Assembly (NCBI RefSeq): GCF_008642295.1
Contig: NZ_CP029190.1
Coordinates: forward strand, 4,199,501 to 4,263,500
Direction: 5' to 3'
DNA from: Streptomyces venezuelae
Lineage (GTDB): Bacteria; Actinomycetota; Actinomycetes; Streptomycetales; Streptomycetaceae
DNA length: 64,000 bases
Under the pieces are notes generated by a model, which saw only the letters and a list, made by a program, of their open reading frames with translations, searched no databases and had not been told where the DNA came from. Position 1 is the stretch's first letter; each line of letters starts with the position of its first letter. This document shows, piece after piece, positions 25,729 to 33,969 of the stretch. A program made the translations under genes and the position numbers.

Positions 25729-26040
25729 GTGACCGGCAAGTCGAACGCTGCCATTCGGTACACCGCGATGCGGCTGGGCATCTTCGCCGGCTGCCTCCTC
25801 GTCGTGTTCACGCTCGTCCGGCTCCGCTGGGTGCCCGCCGGGCTCGGGGACGCCAACCTCGCCTGGGTGGTGCTGCTCGCGCTCGTGCTGTCCGCGCCGC
25901 TGTCCTTCGTGCTGCTCCGCAAGCAGCGCGAGGACATGGGCGTGCAGATCGCCGGACGGGTCGCGGGCGCGAAGGAGCGGCTCGCCGCGAACCGCACCCA
26001 GGAGGACGCGGCCGACGACGCCGCCCGCGCCGGCTCCTGA
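25729..26040 (+). CDS. DUF4229 small membrane protein
   Basis: A 103-residue protein with two helices (LGIFAGCLLVVFTLVRL and LAWVVLLALVLSAPLSFVLL), then LRKQREDMGVQIAGRVAGAKERLAANR, the typical charged helix of the actinobacterial DUF4229 family. The function is unknown. It starts at GTG 25729 with GGGG upstream. A strong hairpin terminator follows. Confidence 0.9.
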   Translation: MTGKSNAAIRYTAMRLGIFAGCLLVVFTLVRLRWVPAGLGDANLAWVVLLALVLSAPLSFVLLRKQREDMGVQIAGRVAGAKERLAANRTQEDAADDAARAGS

Positions 26041-26115
26041 GAGCTCCCAGGGCCTCACCGCACGCCCTGCCGGCCAGTTAGCTTCATCACACACCGAATC
26101 GCCCCGGTGCTGGGT

Positions 26116-26148
26116 CCACCGCCCCAGCGCTGGGGCGGTGGCGTTTCT
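26116..26148 (+). terminator. Terminator after the DUF4229 gene
   Basis: CCACCGCCCCAGC and its exact complement form a 13-base stem with essentially no loop in a perfect 26-base palindrome, followed by CGTTTCT. It ends transcription before the cystine-transporter leader region. Confidence 0.8.
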
Positions 26149-26182
26149 GCGGGGCCTCGGCCCTGGCACGGCTCAAAGTAAG

Positions 26183-26201
26183 CCTTTGAGATTCTCAAAG
26201 G
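26183..26201. promoter_or_regulatory. Perfect dyad at the leader-peptide promoter
   Basis: CCTTTGAGA, one base, then TCTCAAAGG form a perfect nine-base dyad. A further CTCAAAG half site at 26172-26178 pairs with the central CTTTGAG, so three alternating half sites are present. The dyad overlaps the proposed -35 (TTGAGA, 26187-26192). It is a candidate repressor operator for a regulator not in the window. Confidence 0.65.
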
Positions 26202-26215
26202 GTAAGTGTTAGCGT
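26187..26215 (+). promoter_or_regulatory. Candidate promoter of the leader peptide and transporter
   Basis: TTGAGA at 26187-26192 and TAGCGT at 26210-26215 are separated by 17 bases, near the Streptomyces housekeeping consensus. The expected start site, about seven bases after the -10, falls on or next to the ATG of the leader peptide at 26223, so the leader would be translated from a leaderless RNA. Confidence 0.6.
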
Positions 26216-26222
26216 CCTCAAC

Positions 26223-26327
26223 ATGTTGACGACAGCTGCGCCCTCCACGGCCATGAGCACCCCGCTCGTGGCGCGCCTGCACGTCGATCTCTGCCGCCGC
26301 GTGTCCGCGGCCTGTTGCTGTTCGTAA
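26223..26327 (+). CDS. Cysteine-rich leader peptide (attenuator)
   Basis: A 34-residue frame with ATG and TAA. Its middle, LVARLHVDLCRRVSAA, matches the conserved core seen in Streptomyces 'putative leader peptides' (RLHVDL-RR-SA-C), and it ends in three consecutive cysteines followed by Ser and stop. Cysteine-rich leaders in actinobacteria stall ribosomes or not according to cysteine supply and so control the downstream gene. The downstream gene, 102 bases away, is a cystine-type transporter, which fits. It is probably leaderless. Confidence 0.85.
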   Translation: MLTTAAPSTAMSTPLVARLHVDLCRRVSAACCCS

Positions 26328-26428
26328 TCCGTCCAGCAGCGGTCCCGGCCGGGCCTTTCCCTGGCTGCCGCACCGCACCATCCCGCAGAACCTTCCGCTT
26401 ACCTGTGCGTCATCCCCGGAGTGTGCCC

Positions 26429-27754
26429 GTGTCCGCGACAGCGACCACGCCCCCCAAGTCCTCCTTCACGTCCTCCTTCAAGTTCCCCTTCTGGGCGCAG
26501 ATCGTCACCGGTCTGGTGCTCGGCGTCCTCCTCGGCTGGCTCGCCCGCAGCCAGGACGTCAGCTGGCTGGCCACCACCCTGGAGAAGGTCGGCGACATCT
26601 TCGTCCAGCTGCTGAAGCTGGCCGTGGCCCCGCTGGTCTTCTTCGCGATCCTGGTGTCGATCACCAACCTGCGGAAGGTCAACAACGCCGCCCGGCTGGC
26701 CACCCGCACCCTGCTGTGGTTCATGATCACCTCGCTGATCGCGGTGGGCATCGGCCTCGCCATCGGCCTGCTGACCGACCCCGGCGCCGGCACCGGCCTC
26801 ACCCCGGCCGACGGCCAGGAGCCCAAGAAGACCGGCTCCTGGATCGACTTCCTGACCGGCATCGTGCCGACCGACATCATCACGCCGTTCACCGAGCTGA
26901 ACGTCCTGCAGATCGTCTTCATGGCCGCCGTCGCCGGTATCGCCGCCCTCCAGCTCGGCGAGAAGGCCCAGCCGGTGCTGAGCGTCGCCGAGTCCGTCCT
27001 GGAGCTGCTGCAGAAGGCCCTGTGGTGGGTCATCCGCCTCGCCCCCATCGGTACGGTCGGCCTGATCGGCACCGCCATCGCCTCGTACGGCTGGGACCTG
27101 ATCGGCAAGTACGCGACCTTCACCGCCGACGTGTACATCGGCTCGGCGCTCGTGATGTTCGGTGTCTACCCGCTGCTGCTCGTGACGGTCGCCAAGGTCA
27201 GCCCGCTGCAGTTCTACAAGGGCGCCTGGCCCGCCATCCAGCTGGCCTTCGTCTCCCGCTCCTCGGTCGGCACCATGCCGGTCACCCAGAGGGTCACCGA
27301 GCGCCTCGGCGTCCCGAAGGAGTACGCCTCCTTCGCCGTGCCGTTCGGTGCGACCACCAAGATGGACGGCTGCGCCGCGATCTACCCGGCGCTCGCCGCG
27401 ATCTTCATCGCGAACATCTTCGACGTGCAGCTGGGCATCAAGGAGTACCTGCTCATCGCGTTCGTCTCGGTGGTCGGCTCGGCCGCCACCGCGGGCCTGA
27501 CCGGCGCCACGGTCATGCTGACCCTGACCCTGTCCACGCTGGGCCTGCCGCTGGCCGGTGTCGGCCTGCTGATGGCGATCGAGCCGATCCTGGACATGAT
27601 CCGGACGGCCACCAACGTGGCCGGCCAGGCCCTGGTCCCGGTCGTGGTCGCCGCCCGCGAGGGAATCCTGGACAAGCAGGCGTACGCCTCGGCCTCCGCC
27701 TCCCCGCTGGACGAGGCGGGCCCGCAGCCCACCCCGGCCCCCGCCGCAGCCTGA
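26429..27754 (+). CDS. Sodium:dicarboxylate symporter family transporter, cystine (TcyP)-type
   Basis: A 441-residue DAACS-family secondary transporter with eight helices and two re-entrant hairpins. The first re-entrant motif is SRSSVGTMPVTQR rather than the SSSAATLP of glutamate carriers, and the substrate region reads FGATTKMDGCAAIYPA, the Gly-Cys-Ala form seen in TcyP L-cystine carriers. GGAG at 26418-26421 sits seven bases before GTG 26429. Regulation by the cysteine-rich leader supports cystine uptake. Glutamate or C4-dicarboxylate transport is the alternative. Confidence 0.9.
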   Translation: MSATATTPPKSSFTSSFKFPFWAQIVTGLVLGVLLGWLARSQDVSWLATTLEKVGDIFVQLLKLAVAPLVFFAILVSITNLRKVNNAARLATRTLLWFMITSLIAVGIGLAIGLLTDPGAGTGLTPADGQEPKKTGSWIDFLTGIVPTDIITPFTELNVLQIVFMAAVAGIAALQLGEKAQPVLSVAESVLELLQKALWWVIRLAPIGTVGLIGTAIASYGWDLIGKYATFTADVYIGSALVMFGVYPLLLVTVAKVSPLQFYKGAWPAIQLAFVSRSSVGTMPVTQRVTERLGVPKEYASFAVPFGATTKMDGCAAIYPALAAIFIANIFDVQLGIKEYLLIAFVSVVGSAATAGLTGATVMLTLTLSTLGLPLAGVGLLMAIEPILDMIRTATNVAGQALVPVVVAAREGILDKQAYASASASPLDEAGPQPTPAPAAA

Positions 27755-27774
27755 CCCCCGGCCCCCGCCGGCGC

Positions 27775-27828
27775 AGCACACACCGCGGCCCCCGCCCCCG
27801 TCCGGGCGGGGGCCGCGGTGCGTGTGCT
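27775..27828. terminator. Bidirectional terminator
   Basis: AGCACAC, one base, CCGCGGCCCCCGCCC pair with GGGCGGGGGCCGCGG, three bases, GTGTGCT around a short loop, giving a very stable stem of about 22 pairs. It sits between the convergent transporter and 102-residue membrane protein genes, touching the stop codon of the latter. No T-run is present. Confidence 0.8.
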
Positions 27829-28136
27829 CAGACCGTTGCCGCCCGGACCAGGGCGACCGTCGTGAGCAGCAGGGGGAGGGCGTACCACCAGCGGCCCATG
27901 GTGCGGCGGAAGACCGGGGTCAGGGTGATGAGGAGACCCGCTCCGCACAGCACCGCCGAGAGCACCGACAGTGTCTGGACGTCCTCGCGGAACGGGGCGT
28001 CCCCGGGGCCCGGGCCGGCGATCAGCGCGAGGGCGCAGAAGTAGACGGCGGGTGCGTAGAGGAGGGCGAGGGGGACGCCCAGGACCCAGCGCAGACAGCC
28101 CTGGTCCTCGGGCAGATCGATGTTCTCGCGTGCCAT
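27828..28136 (-). CDS. Small membrane protein, third gene of the transglycosylase operon
   Basis: A 102-residue protein with about three hydrophobic segments (WVLGVPLALLYAPAVYFCALALIAG, LSVLSAVLCGAGLLITLTP and WYALPLLLTTVALV). Its ATG overlaps the stop codon of the upstream gene by one base, so the two are coupled. The function is unknown. It could anchor or protect against the transglycosylase-like partner, but this is only suggested by the operon. Confidence 0.8.
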   Translation of the reverse strand: MARENIDLPEDQGCLRWVLGVPLALLYAPAVYFCALALIAGPGPGDAPFREDVQTLSVLSAVLCGAGLLITLTPVFRRTMGRWWYALPLLLTTVALVRAATV

Positions 28137-29548
28137 CAGCGCATGGCCTCCCGTACCTTGCCGAGGTTGTCGCGGAAATCATCGCCGTAGTCCTGGGCCT
28201 TCTTCGATTCCCAGTACGGGCCGCCGTTGTAGCGGGCGGCGATCTCCTGCATCTGGTCCGGGGACAGCCGGTCGGCGGGTACGTCCGCCAGGCCGGTCTC
28301 CGCCTTGATCTGCGCCAGGAAGCCCGCCGCGACGAAGGCGTTCTGCTTCGGGTCCTGGAGGGCCTGCTGCACCACCCGCTGCTGCTGCTCCGTCATGTGC
28401 TCCGGGTCGTAGCCGAGGACTTCCGCGCCACGCCGGAGCTGGATGGCGATCGGCCCGAAGGAGGTCTCGTCCACCTCGCCGCCCAGCCGGCCCGGCAGGT
28501 TCCGGGCGGTGACCGGGCTCAGGCCCCAGGGGGCGTCCGCGGACCGGCGGAAGAAGTCCACGCCGTTGTCCACCAGGCCGGGGCTGCCCGCGATCTCCTT
28601 CCAGGCGATGCCCGCGACCAGCTCATCCGGCAGTCCCGCGTGCTGGGCCGCGGCGCGCAGCACCTCCCTGTTCCGGGCAATCCACTCGGCCTTCTCCCCG
28701 TCCCCCGAGGGCGGCAGCCAGAAGGTGTCGGCCGCCTCGGGGAGCCCCGCCACCCGGGTCCGGATGTCCGCCAGGCGGGGCGAGACCAGGGTGTCCGTGC
28801 CGACCGGGCCGGTCAGCCCGGTCTTCGGGCCGCCGCCGGGCAGGCGGGTCAGCGGGTTCGTACGGGCCTCCGCCGCCTCCCGGCGCAGGTCGGCCATGGC
28901 GGAGGGCAGGTCGGGGCGCTCGCCGGCCCCCGTCACCTTGAACTCGGGCAGCAGGTCGTACGCCTGCCGCAGGGAGTGCGTGCACACCGCGCGGGCCTCG
29001 GACTCGGTGGTCTTCGCCCGGTGGAAGAACCCGCCGGCGGTGTCGTGCAGCCGGTCGGCCTGCTCGCGGATGTCGTCGACGTCCATGGTGAGTTCGGCCA
29101 GCCCGTCGAGGAAGCCGGTGGTGGCCCGCATGTCCTCCCACTGGCGCATGGGCTCGGCCTGCTGTGCGGTCCGGGTGACGGCCGTGCCCTTGGTGGCGAT
29201 GAGCGCGGCGAGCTTCCGCTCGGCGTCCAGGCCGTCGGAGTAGTGCGCCTTGGCGGCGGCCAGCGCCAGCGCGTACGCGTAGAGGGCGCTCGCCGCCTTG
29301 TCGAAGCCCTCCGCCAGGTGTCCCACGAGCTTGCGGGTCTCGGTGAGGCGCCCGGTGTAGGCGCCGCTGTGCGCGCTGTGCCATTCGGTGCCCGTCTCGG
29401 CGCGGCGGGCGGGTCCGCCGGCCTCGACGAGCAGGTCGCGCAACCGCCGGAACTCCCGGGCGTTGCGTTCGACGAGCGGGGGGTTGCACTCGGCGAGGAA
29501 CTCGACGTCCTTGCGGAAGGCCAGTCCGTCGGTCAGTCCGTCGGTCAT
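28136..29548 (-). CDS. Putative exported protein with lytic-transglycosylase-like C-terminus
   Basis: A 470-residue protein. The first 230 residues are almost wholly helical and look like the long WXG/EspC-like or LXG-type N-termini of type VII secretion substrates (WHSAHSGAYTGRLTETRKLVGHLAEGF). No signal peptide is seen. From about residue 300 there is a lysozyme-like fold: HAGLPDELVAGIAWKEIAGSP, with the putative catalytic glutamate, DAPWGLSPVTARNL, and MQEIAARYNGGPYWE, the ARYNGG signature of SLT domains. Cell-wall hydrolysis is the likely activity. The start overlaps the upstream gene stop by four bases. Confidence 0.8.
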   Translation of the reverse strand: MTDGLTDGLAFRKDVEFLAECNPPLVERNAREFRRLRDLLVEAGGPARRAETGTEWHSAHSGAYTGRLTETRKLVGHLAEGFDKAASALYAYALALAAAKAHYSDGLDAERKLAALIATKGTAVTRTAQQAEPMRQWEDMRATTGFLDGLAELTMDVDDIREQADRLHDTAGGFFHRAKTTESEARAVCTHSLRQAYDLLPEFKVTGAGERPDLPSAMADLRREAAEARTNPLTRLPGGGPKTGLTGPVGTDTLVSPRLADIRTRVAGLPEAADTFWLPPSGDGEKAEWIARNREVLRAAAQHAGLPDELVAGIAWKEIAGSPGLVDNGVDFFRRSADAPWGLSPVTARNLPGRLGGEVDETSFGPIAIQLRRGAEVLGYDPEHMTEQQQRVVQQALQDPKQNAFVAAGFLAQIKAETGLADVPADRLSPDQMQEIAARYNGGPYWESKKAQDYGDDFRDNLGKVREAMR

Positions 29549-30006
29549 CGGTCCTCCGGTGCCACGTAGTTCCCGGACGCCAGGATGTGCTCCAGGAAGG
29601 TGCGGGCGGTGTCGTCGTCGACGGCGGCGAACTGCGTGCCGGCGGTGCGCAGGCGCGTGCCGAGGGCGGCGAACAGGGCGACGGTGTCCTGGAACTGGTC
29701 GTCGGCGAACCGGCTGAAGCGCAGCACCTGTGCGGCGACGTCCTCGTGGGCGCGGGGCGCGCGGGCCATGGTGGCGGCGTCGCCGTCGGGGCGGCCCTCG
29801 TGGAGGAAGGCGGCGATCTCGATGAGCAGGTTCGCGTTGCCGTTGATGGAGGAGCGGTCGGCGACCAGGCCGTCAGCCCCGTCGGCCCCGTCCGCCGCTG
29901 AGCCCGGTCCGCCGGCCGAGGCAAGCCGGGTGGCGGGCGGGCCGGCCGCGAGTCTGGCGCGGGCGACGACGGCCTTCTGCTGCGCCCATTCCGCTTCGAA
30001 CGACAT
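29545..30006 (-). CDS. Small helical protein, first gene of the transglycosylase operon
   Basis: A 153-residue, mostly helical protein with a Gly/Ala/Asp-rich low-complexity insert (SAADGADGADGL) near residue 40. The C-terminal half (HEDVAAQVLRFSRFADDQFQDTVALFAALGTRLRTAGTQFAAVDDDTA) resembles the helical hairpins of ESX/WXG100-like partner proteins, though no WxG motif is present. Its stop overlaps the next start by four bases. A secretion-partner role for the next gene product is the best guess. Confidence 0.75.
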   Translation of the reverse strand: MSFEAEWAQQKAVVARARLAAGPPATRLASAGGPGSAADGADGADGLVADRSSINGNANLLIEIAAFLHEGRPDGDAATMARAPRAHEDVAAQVLRFSRFADDQFQDTVALFAALGTRLRTAGTQFAAVDDDTARTFLEHILASGNYVAPEDR

Positions 30007-30222
30007 GCTGCTGTTCCTGTCCCGGTTCCGGAACCCTGTCCTGGTTCCCCGCTCGGTGCTGTCCGGAGGCGACCGTAATCGCTGGTTCCGGTAGTTGTGT
30101 TCACGCCAAACGGCGGGATGGCGGTTGCAGCGGCGTGGGCCTCGCGTGGACGTGCCGTGGGCGTGCGGGGGGCGTGGCGTGCACGTGCCGTACGAGGGGT
30201 GTTCAGGCGGGTTCCGGGTCCG

Positions 30223-30239
30223 TAGATTACCGGCGGTAA
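30223..30239 (+). promoter_or_regulatory. -10 element with overlapping dyad before the acyl-CoA ligase gene
   Basis: TAGATT at 30223-30228 is a good Streptomyces -10, and TTACCGGCGGTAA at 30227-30239 is a perfect six-base dyad around G that overlaps it. A repressor bound there would block transcription. Similar TTAC-GTAA dyads are used by TetR-family regulators of fatty-acid genes in actinobacteria, so a FadR-like regulator is plausible. The remaining 260-base gap upstream shows nothing else I can name. Confidence 0.65.
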
Positions 30240-30266
30240 CGCTTACGTCGGTGCGAGGAGGACGCC

Positions 30267-32138
30267 GTGACCGCAGCCGGTCCGCCGCTGGTGGAGCCTG
30301 CCAAGACCGTCGAAGGCGGGGTGGTCCGGGAGGTGGTCGTGCCCGCGCTGGCCTCCGTACCGATGACCGGTTCGCTCGGGGACATCCCCTTCGAGAACGC
30401 CGAGCGGGCCCCCGACGAGGCCGTGCTCGCCCGCAAACAGCCGGACGGCAGCTGGCAGGACGTCACCGCCGCCCAGTTCGCCGCCGAGGTCCTCGCCGTC
30501 GCCAAGGGGCTGATCGCCGAGGGCCTGCAGCCCGGCGACCGGCTCGCCATCATGGCCCGGACCTCCTACGAGTGGACCCTGCTGGACTTCGCCGGCTGGG
30601 CCGCCGGGCTGGTGACCGTACCGATCTACCCCACCTCCTCCGCCCTCCAGGCGCGCTGGATCATCCAGGACTCCGGCGCCGTGGCCTGCGCAGTGGAGGA
30701 GAAGGTCCAGGCGCGGATCATCAGCGCCGAACGCGGCAACCTGCCGGGCCTCGTCCACCTGTGGGAGTTCGACACCGGAGCCATCGCCCGGCTGGTGAAG
30801 GCCGGGGCCCGGCTGCCCGACGTGCTGGTCCACGAACGCCGGCGGAGCCGGACGCCCGAGTCCGTCGCCACCCTCGTCTACACCTCCGGTACCACCGGGC
30901 GCCCCAAGGGCTGCGTCCTCACCCACGGCAACTTCTTCGCCGAGGTCGACAATGCGGTCGAGCTGCTGTACCCCGTCTTCACCTCCGTCAGCAAGGACCC
31001 GGCCTCTACCCTGCTCTTCCTGCCCCTCTCGCACGTCTTCGGGCGGATGGTGGCCATCGGCTGCCTGCGCGCCCGGGTGAAGCTCGGCCATGCGCCCAGC
31101 ATCGCGACCGAGGACCTGCTGGCCGACCTCGCCGGGTTCCGGCCGACCTTCCTGCTCGCCATCCCGTACGTCCTGGAGAAGGTCTACAACACCGCCCGCG
31201 CCACCGCCGAGAAGATGGGCCGGGCCGCCTCCTTCGACCGGGCCGCCCGGATCGCCCGGCGCATCGGCGAGGCGGCGGAGGGCGGGAGCACGTCCGCGGG
31301 CCTCGGCGTGCGGGCCGCCCGGGCCCTGTACGACCCGCTGGTCTACCGCCGGATCCGGGCCGCGCTCGGCGGCCGGGTCCGGTACGTGATCAGCGGCGGC
31401 TCCCCGCTCGGCCGGCGGCTGGCCGCGTTCTACACGGGGGCCGGGATCGAGGTCTTCGAGGGCTACGGCCTGACGGAGACCACCGGCGCCACCACGGTCA
31501 CCCCGCCGCAGCGGCCCCGGCTCGGCACGGTCGGCTGGCCGCTGCCCGGCAGCGCGGTCCGGATCGCCGAGGACGGCGAGGTGCTGCTGTACGGGCGGCA
31601 CGTGTTCGCCGGGTACTGGAACGACCCGGCGCCGATGCCGCAGGGGCACTGGTTCGCCACCGGCGACATCGGCGAACTGGACGCGGACGGCTACCTCACC
31701 ATCACCGGCCGGAAGAAGGACGTGATCATCACCTCGGGGGGCAAGAACGTCGCCCCCGCACCCCTGGAGGACTGGCTGCGGGCGCACCCGCTGGTCGGCC
31801 AGTGCCTGGTCGTCGGCGACAACAGGCCGTACATCACCGCGCTCATCACCCTGGAGCCGGACGGGCTCGCGCACTGGCGGCAGATGCACAAGAAACAGCG
31901 GGTCCCGCTGGGCGACCTGGTCCACGACGACGAGCTCCGCGCGGACCTCCAGCGCGCGGTGGACGAGGCGAACGCACTGGTCTCACGGGCTGAATCGATC
32001 CGCCGGTTCGCCGTCCTGCCGGGGGACTTCACCGAGGAACGCGGCCACCTCACGCCGTCCCTCAAGCTCCGGCGGGCGGCGATCGCCCGCGACCACGCGA
32101 AGGAGATAGAGGAGCTCTACCGCAGGCAGGACCCCTAG
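30267..32138 (+). CDS. AMP-dependent long-chain fatty-acid CoA ligase (FadD15-like)
   Basis: A 623-residue adenylate-forming enzyme that should activate fatty acids to acyl-CoA. Motifs in order are YTSGTTGRPKGC (phosphate-binding loop, near residue 205), GYGLTETTGA, TGDIGELDADGYLTITGRKKD and the C-terminal catalytic lysine region. A GAGGAGGA ribosome site precedes GTG 30267. Length and the order of segments fit the FadD15/long-chain branch rather than AMP-dependent acetyl-CoA synthetases. A candidate operator overlaps the promoter. Confidence 0.94.
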   Translation: MTAAGPPLVEPAKTVEGGVVREVVVPALASVPMTGSLGDIPFENAERAPDEAVLARKQPDGSWQDVTAAQFAAEVLAVAKGLIAEGLQPGDRLAIMARTSYEWTLLDFAGWAAGLVTVPIYPTSSALQARWIIQDSGAVACAVEEKVQARIISAERGNLPGLVHLWEFDTGAIARLVKAGARLPDVLVHERRRSRTPESVATLVYTSGTTGRPKGCVLTHGNFFAEVDNAVELLYPVFTSVSKDPASTLLFLPLSHVFGRMVAIGCLRARVKLGHAPSIATEDLLADLAGFRPTFLLAIPYVLEKVYNTARATAEKMGRAASFDRAARIARRIGEAAEGGSTSAGLGVRAARALYDPLVYRRIRAALGGRVRYVISGGSPLGRRLAAFYTGAGIEVFEGYGLTETTGATTVTPPQRPRLGTVGWPLPGSAVRIAEDGEVLLYGRHVFAGYWNDPAPMPQGHWFATGDIGELDADGYLTITGRKKDVIITSGGKNVAPAPLEDWLRAHPLVGQCLVVGDNRPYITALITLEPDGLAHWRQMHKKQRVPLGDLVHDDELRADLQRAVDEANALVSRAESIRRFAVLPGDFTEERGHLTPSLKLRRAAIARDHAKEIEELYRRQDP

Positions 32139-32171
32139 GGCACTGGGCCGGGCCACCACGCCACACCACGT

Positions 32172-32193
32172 CCCGGCCGGCCCTCCGGCCGGG
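32172..32193. terminator. Hairpin after the acyl-CoA ligase gene
   Basis: CCCGGCCGG and CCGGCCGGG form a nine-base perfect stem around CCCT, 34 bases after the ligase stop. It has no T-run. The 263-base gap before the next gene otherwise shows no clear signal. Confidence 0.5.
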
Positions 32194-32401
32194 CCGGGCT
32201 GATCGACGGGCCGCCCTTCGGTACCCCGCTTATGGTGGTCCGAGGACCCATATCCGCCAGCCGGCCCAAGCCGGGGCCGCCCTGCGGGTCCGATCGCGCC
32301 GCCGCCAGGCGCCCTGCGGCCCGCAGGCCGGCCGGAGACCGGACTGGACCGGACCGGGCCGGTCCCGGCACGGGTTCCGCGCCGCGGGGTGAGGAGGTGT
32401 C

Positions 32402-33961
32402 GTGGGGCGATTCCGTTCAGGCGGGCGGCGCCGCGCAGCGGCGCTGGTCGCGGTCGGAGCGCTGGCCGCCGGCTCCCTCGCGGCCGGCCCGGTCGCAGCC
32501 GTGCCCGCCCCGCCGGGGCCCCATATCCGCTGGGGCGGGGACTGCCCCGAGCGGCCGGTCCCGTCGGGCCTGGAGTGCGGCACCCTCACCGTCCCCCTCG
32601 ACCACGCCGCCCCGGCCAAAGGCACGGTCGACCTCGCCCTCGCCCGGATCCCCGCCGCCGGCCCTCAGCGCCGCGGCTCCCTCCTCCTCAACTTCGGCGG
32701 CCCCGGCGCCCCCGGCATCGCCACCCTCGCCGACGTCCACCGCGAGTTCGCCGACCTCGGCGAGGCCTACGACCTCGTCACCTTCGACCCCCGCGGGGTC
32801 GGCCACAGCGCCCCGGTCAGCTGTGGCGGCGCGCTCCGCGACGGACCGCCCGCCCCGGACGACGACGTCGACGCCCCCGAAGCCCCCACCGCCGCCGCCA
32901 AGCTGGCCGCCCTGCGCCTGGTCGCCGAACGCTGCGCCCAGCACTCCGGCCCGGTCCTCCCGTACATAGGAACCATCCACGTCGCCCGCGACATGGACCT
33001 GATCCGCCAGGCCCTCGGTGAGGACCGGCTCGACTACCTCGGCTTCTCGTACGGCACCCGGCTCGGCGCCGCCTACGCCGCCCAGTTCCCGCAGCGCACC
33101 GGCCGGATGGCCCTCGACGGGGTCGACACCCTCAGCGAATCGCTCGCGGAGCAAGCCCTGGTCTCCGCCAAGGGCCAGCAGCAGGCCCTGGACAACTTCC
33201 TGTCCTGGTGCGCCCGCCGGTCGGACTGCGTGTACGGGACCAACACGCGCACCGCGAAGGAGAAGGTTCGCGCCCTGGTGGCCCGGCTCGACCGGTCTCC
33301 GCTGACCGGCCCCGACGGCGCCTCCTTCACCGGCCAGGACATCATCGGCGCGATCGCCACCGGGCTCTACTCCACCGCCCAGTGGCCGGCCCTGGCCCGC
33401 GGCCTCCGCCTGGCCGAGCGGCAGGGCGACCCGGCCGGCCTGCTGGAGGTCGGCGGCCCCACCGACCCCGAGCCCGAGGAGGACCCGGCGGTGGACGGCT
33501 CCGATCCGGTGCCGGACGACAACGGGGAGGCCGCCCTGGTCGCCGTCAACTGCGCCGACGACCCGGGCCGCGGCAAGGACGCGGCGAGCCCGGAGGCCGT
33601 CGAGAAGGAGATCGAGGCCCTGAAGGGCGAATTCCGCAAGGCCTCGCGGATCTTCGGTCCGAGCCAGCTGATGACCGTGCTCTCCTGCTACGGCCGTCCG
33701 CCCGGCACCGACTTCATCCGGAAGATCGACCGGCCCGGCGCCCCGCGCATGCTGCTGGTCGGTACGCGCGGTGACCCGGCCACCCCGTACCAGTGGACGG
33801 AGGAGACCGCCCGCCTGCTCGGCTCGGCGGCGATCCTGGACCACAAGGGCGACGGCCACACCGGCTACGCGGGTTCGGGCTGCGTACGCGGCCGGGTGAA
33901 CGCCTTCCTGATCGACGGCGAGCTGCCGAACGGAACGCAGTCCTGCCCCGCCGAAGACTGA
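32402..33961 (+). CDS. Secreted alpha/beta hydrolase, tripeptidyl-aminopeptidase type
   Basis: A 519-residue exported peptidase of the Streptomyces Tap family, which removes tripeptides from secreted precursors or peptides. A Sec signal with three arginines and the core ALVAVGALAAGSLAAG precedes AVPAPPG. The oxyanion region is LLNFGGPGAPG, the nucleophile elbow GFSYGTRLGA (serine near residue 222), and the C-terminal TAP-like domain carries the catalytic histidine in HKGDGHTGYAG. Ribosome site GAGGAGG precedes GTG 32402. Confidence 0.93.
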   Translation: MGRFRSGGRRRAAALVAVGALAAGSLAAGPVAAVPAPPGPHIRWGGDCPERPVPSGLECGTLTVPLDHAAPAKGTVDLALARIPAAGPQRRGSLLLNFGGPGAPGIATLADVHREFADLGEAYDLVTFDPRGVGHSAPVSCGGALRDGPPAPDDDVDAPEAPTAAAKLAALRLVAERCAQHSGPVLPYIGTIHVARDMDLIRQALGEDRLDYLGFSYGTRLGAAYAAQFPQRTGRMALDGVDTLSESLAEQALVSAKGQQQALDNFLSWCARRSDCVYGTNTRTAKEKVRALVARLDRSPLTGPDGASFTGQDIIGAIATGLYSTAQWPALARGLRLAERQGDPAGLLEVGGPTDPEPEEDPAVDGSDPVPDDNGEAALVAVNCADDPGRGKDAASPEAVEKEIEALKGEFRKASRIFGPSQLMTVLSCYGRPPGTDFIRKIDRPGAPRMLLVGTRGDPATPYQWTEETARLLGSAAILDHKGDGHTGYAGSGCVRGRVNAFLIDGELPNGTQSCPAED

Positions 33962-33969
33962 CGCAGGTC

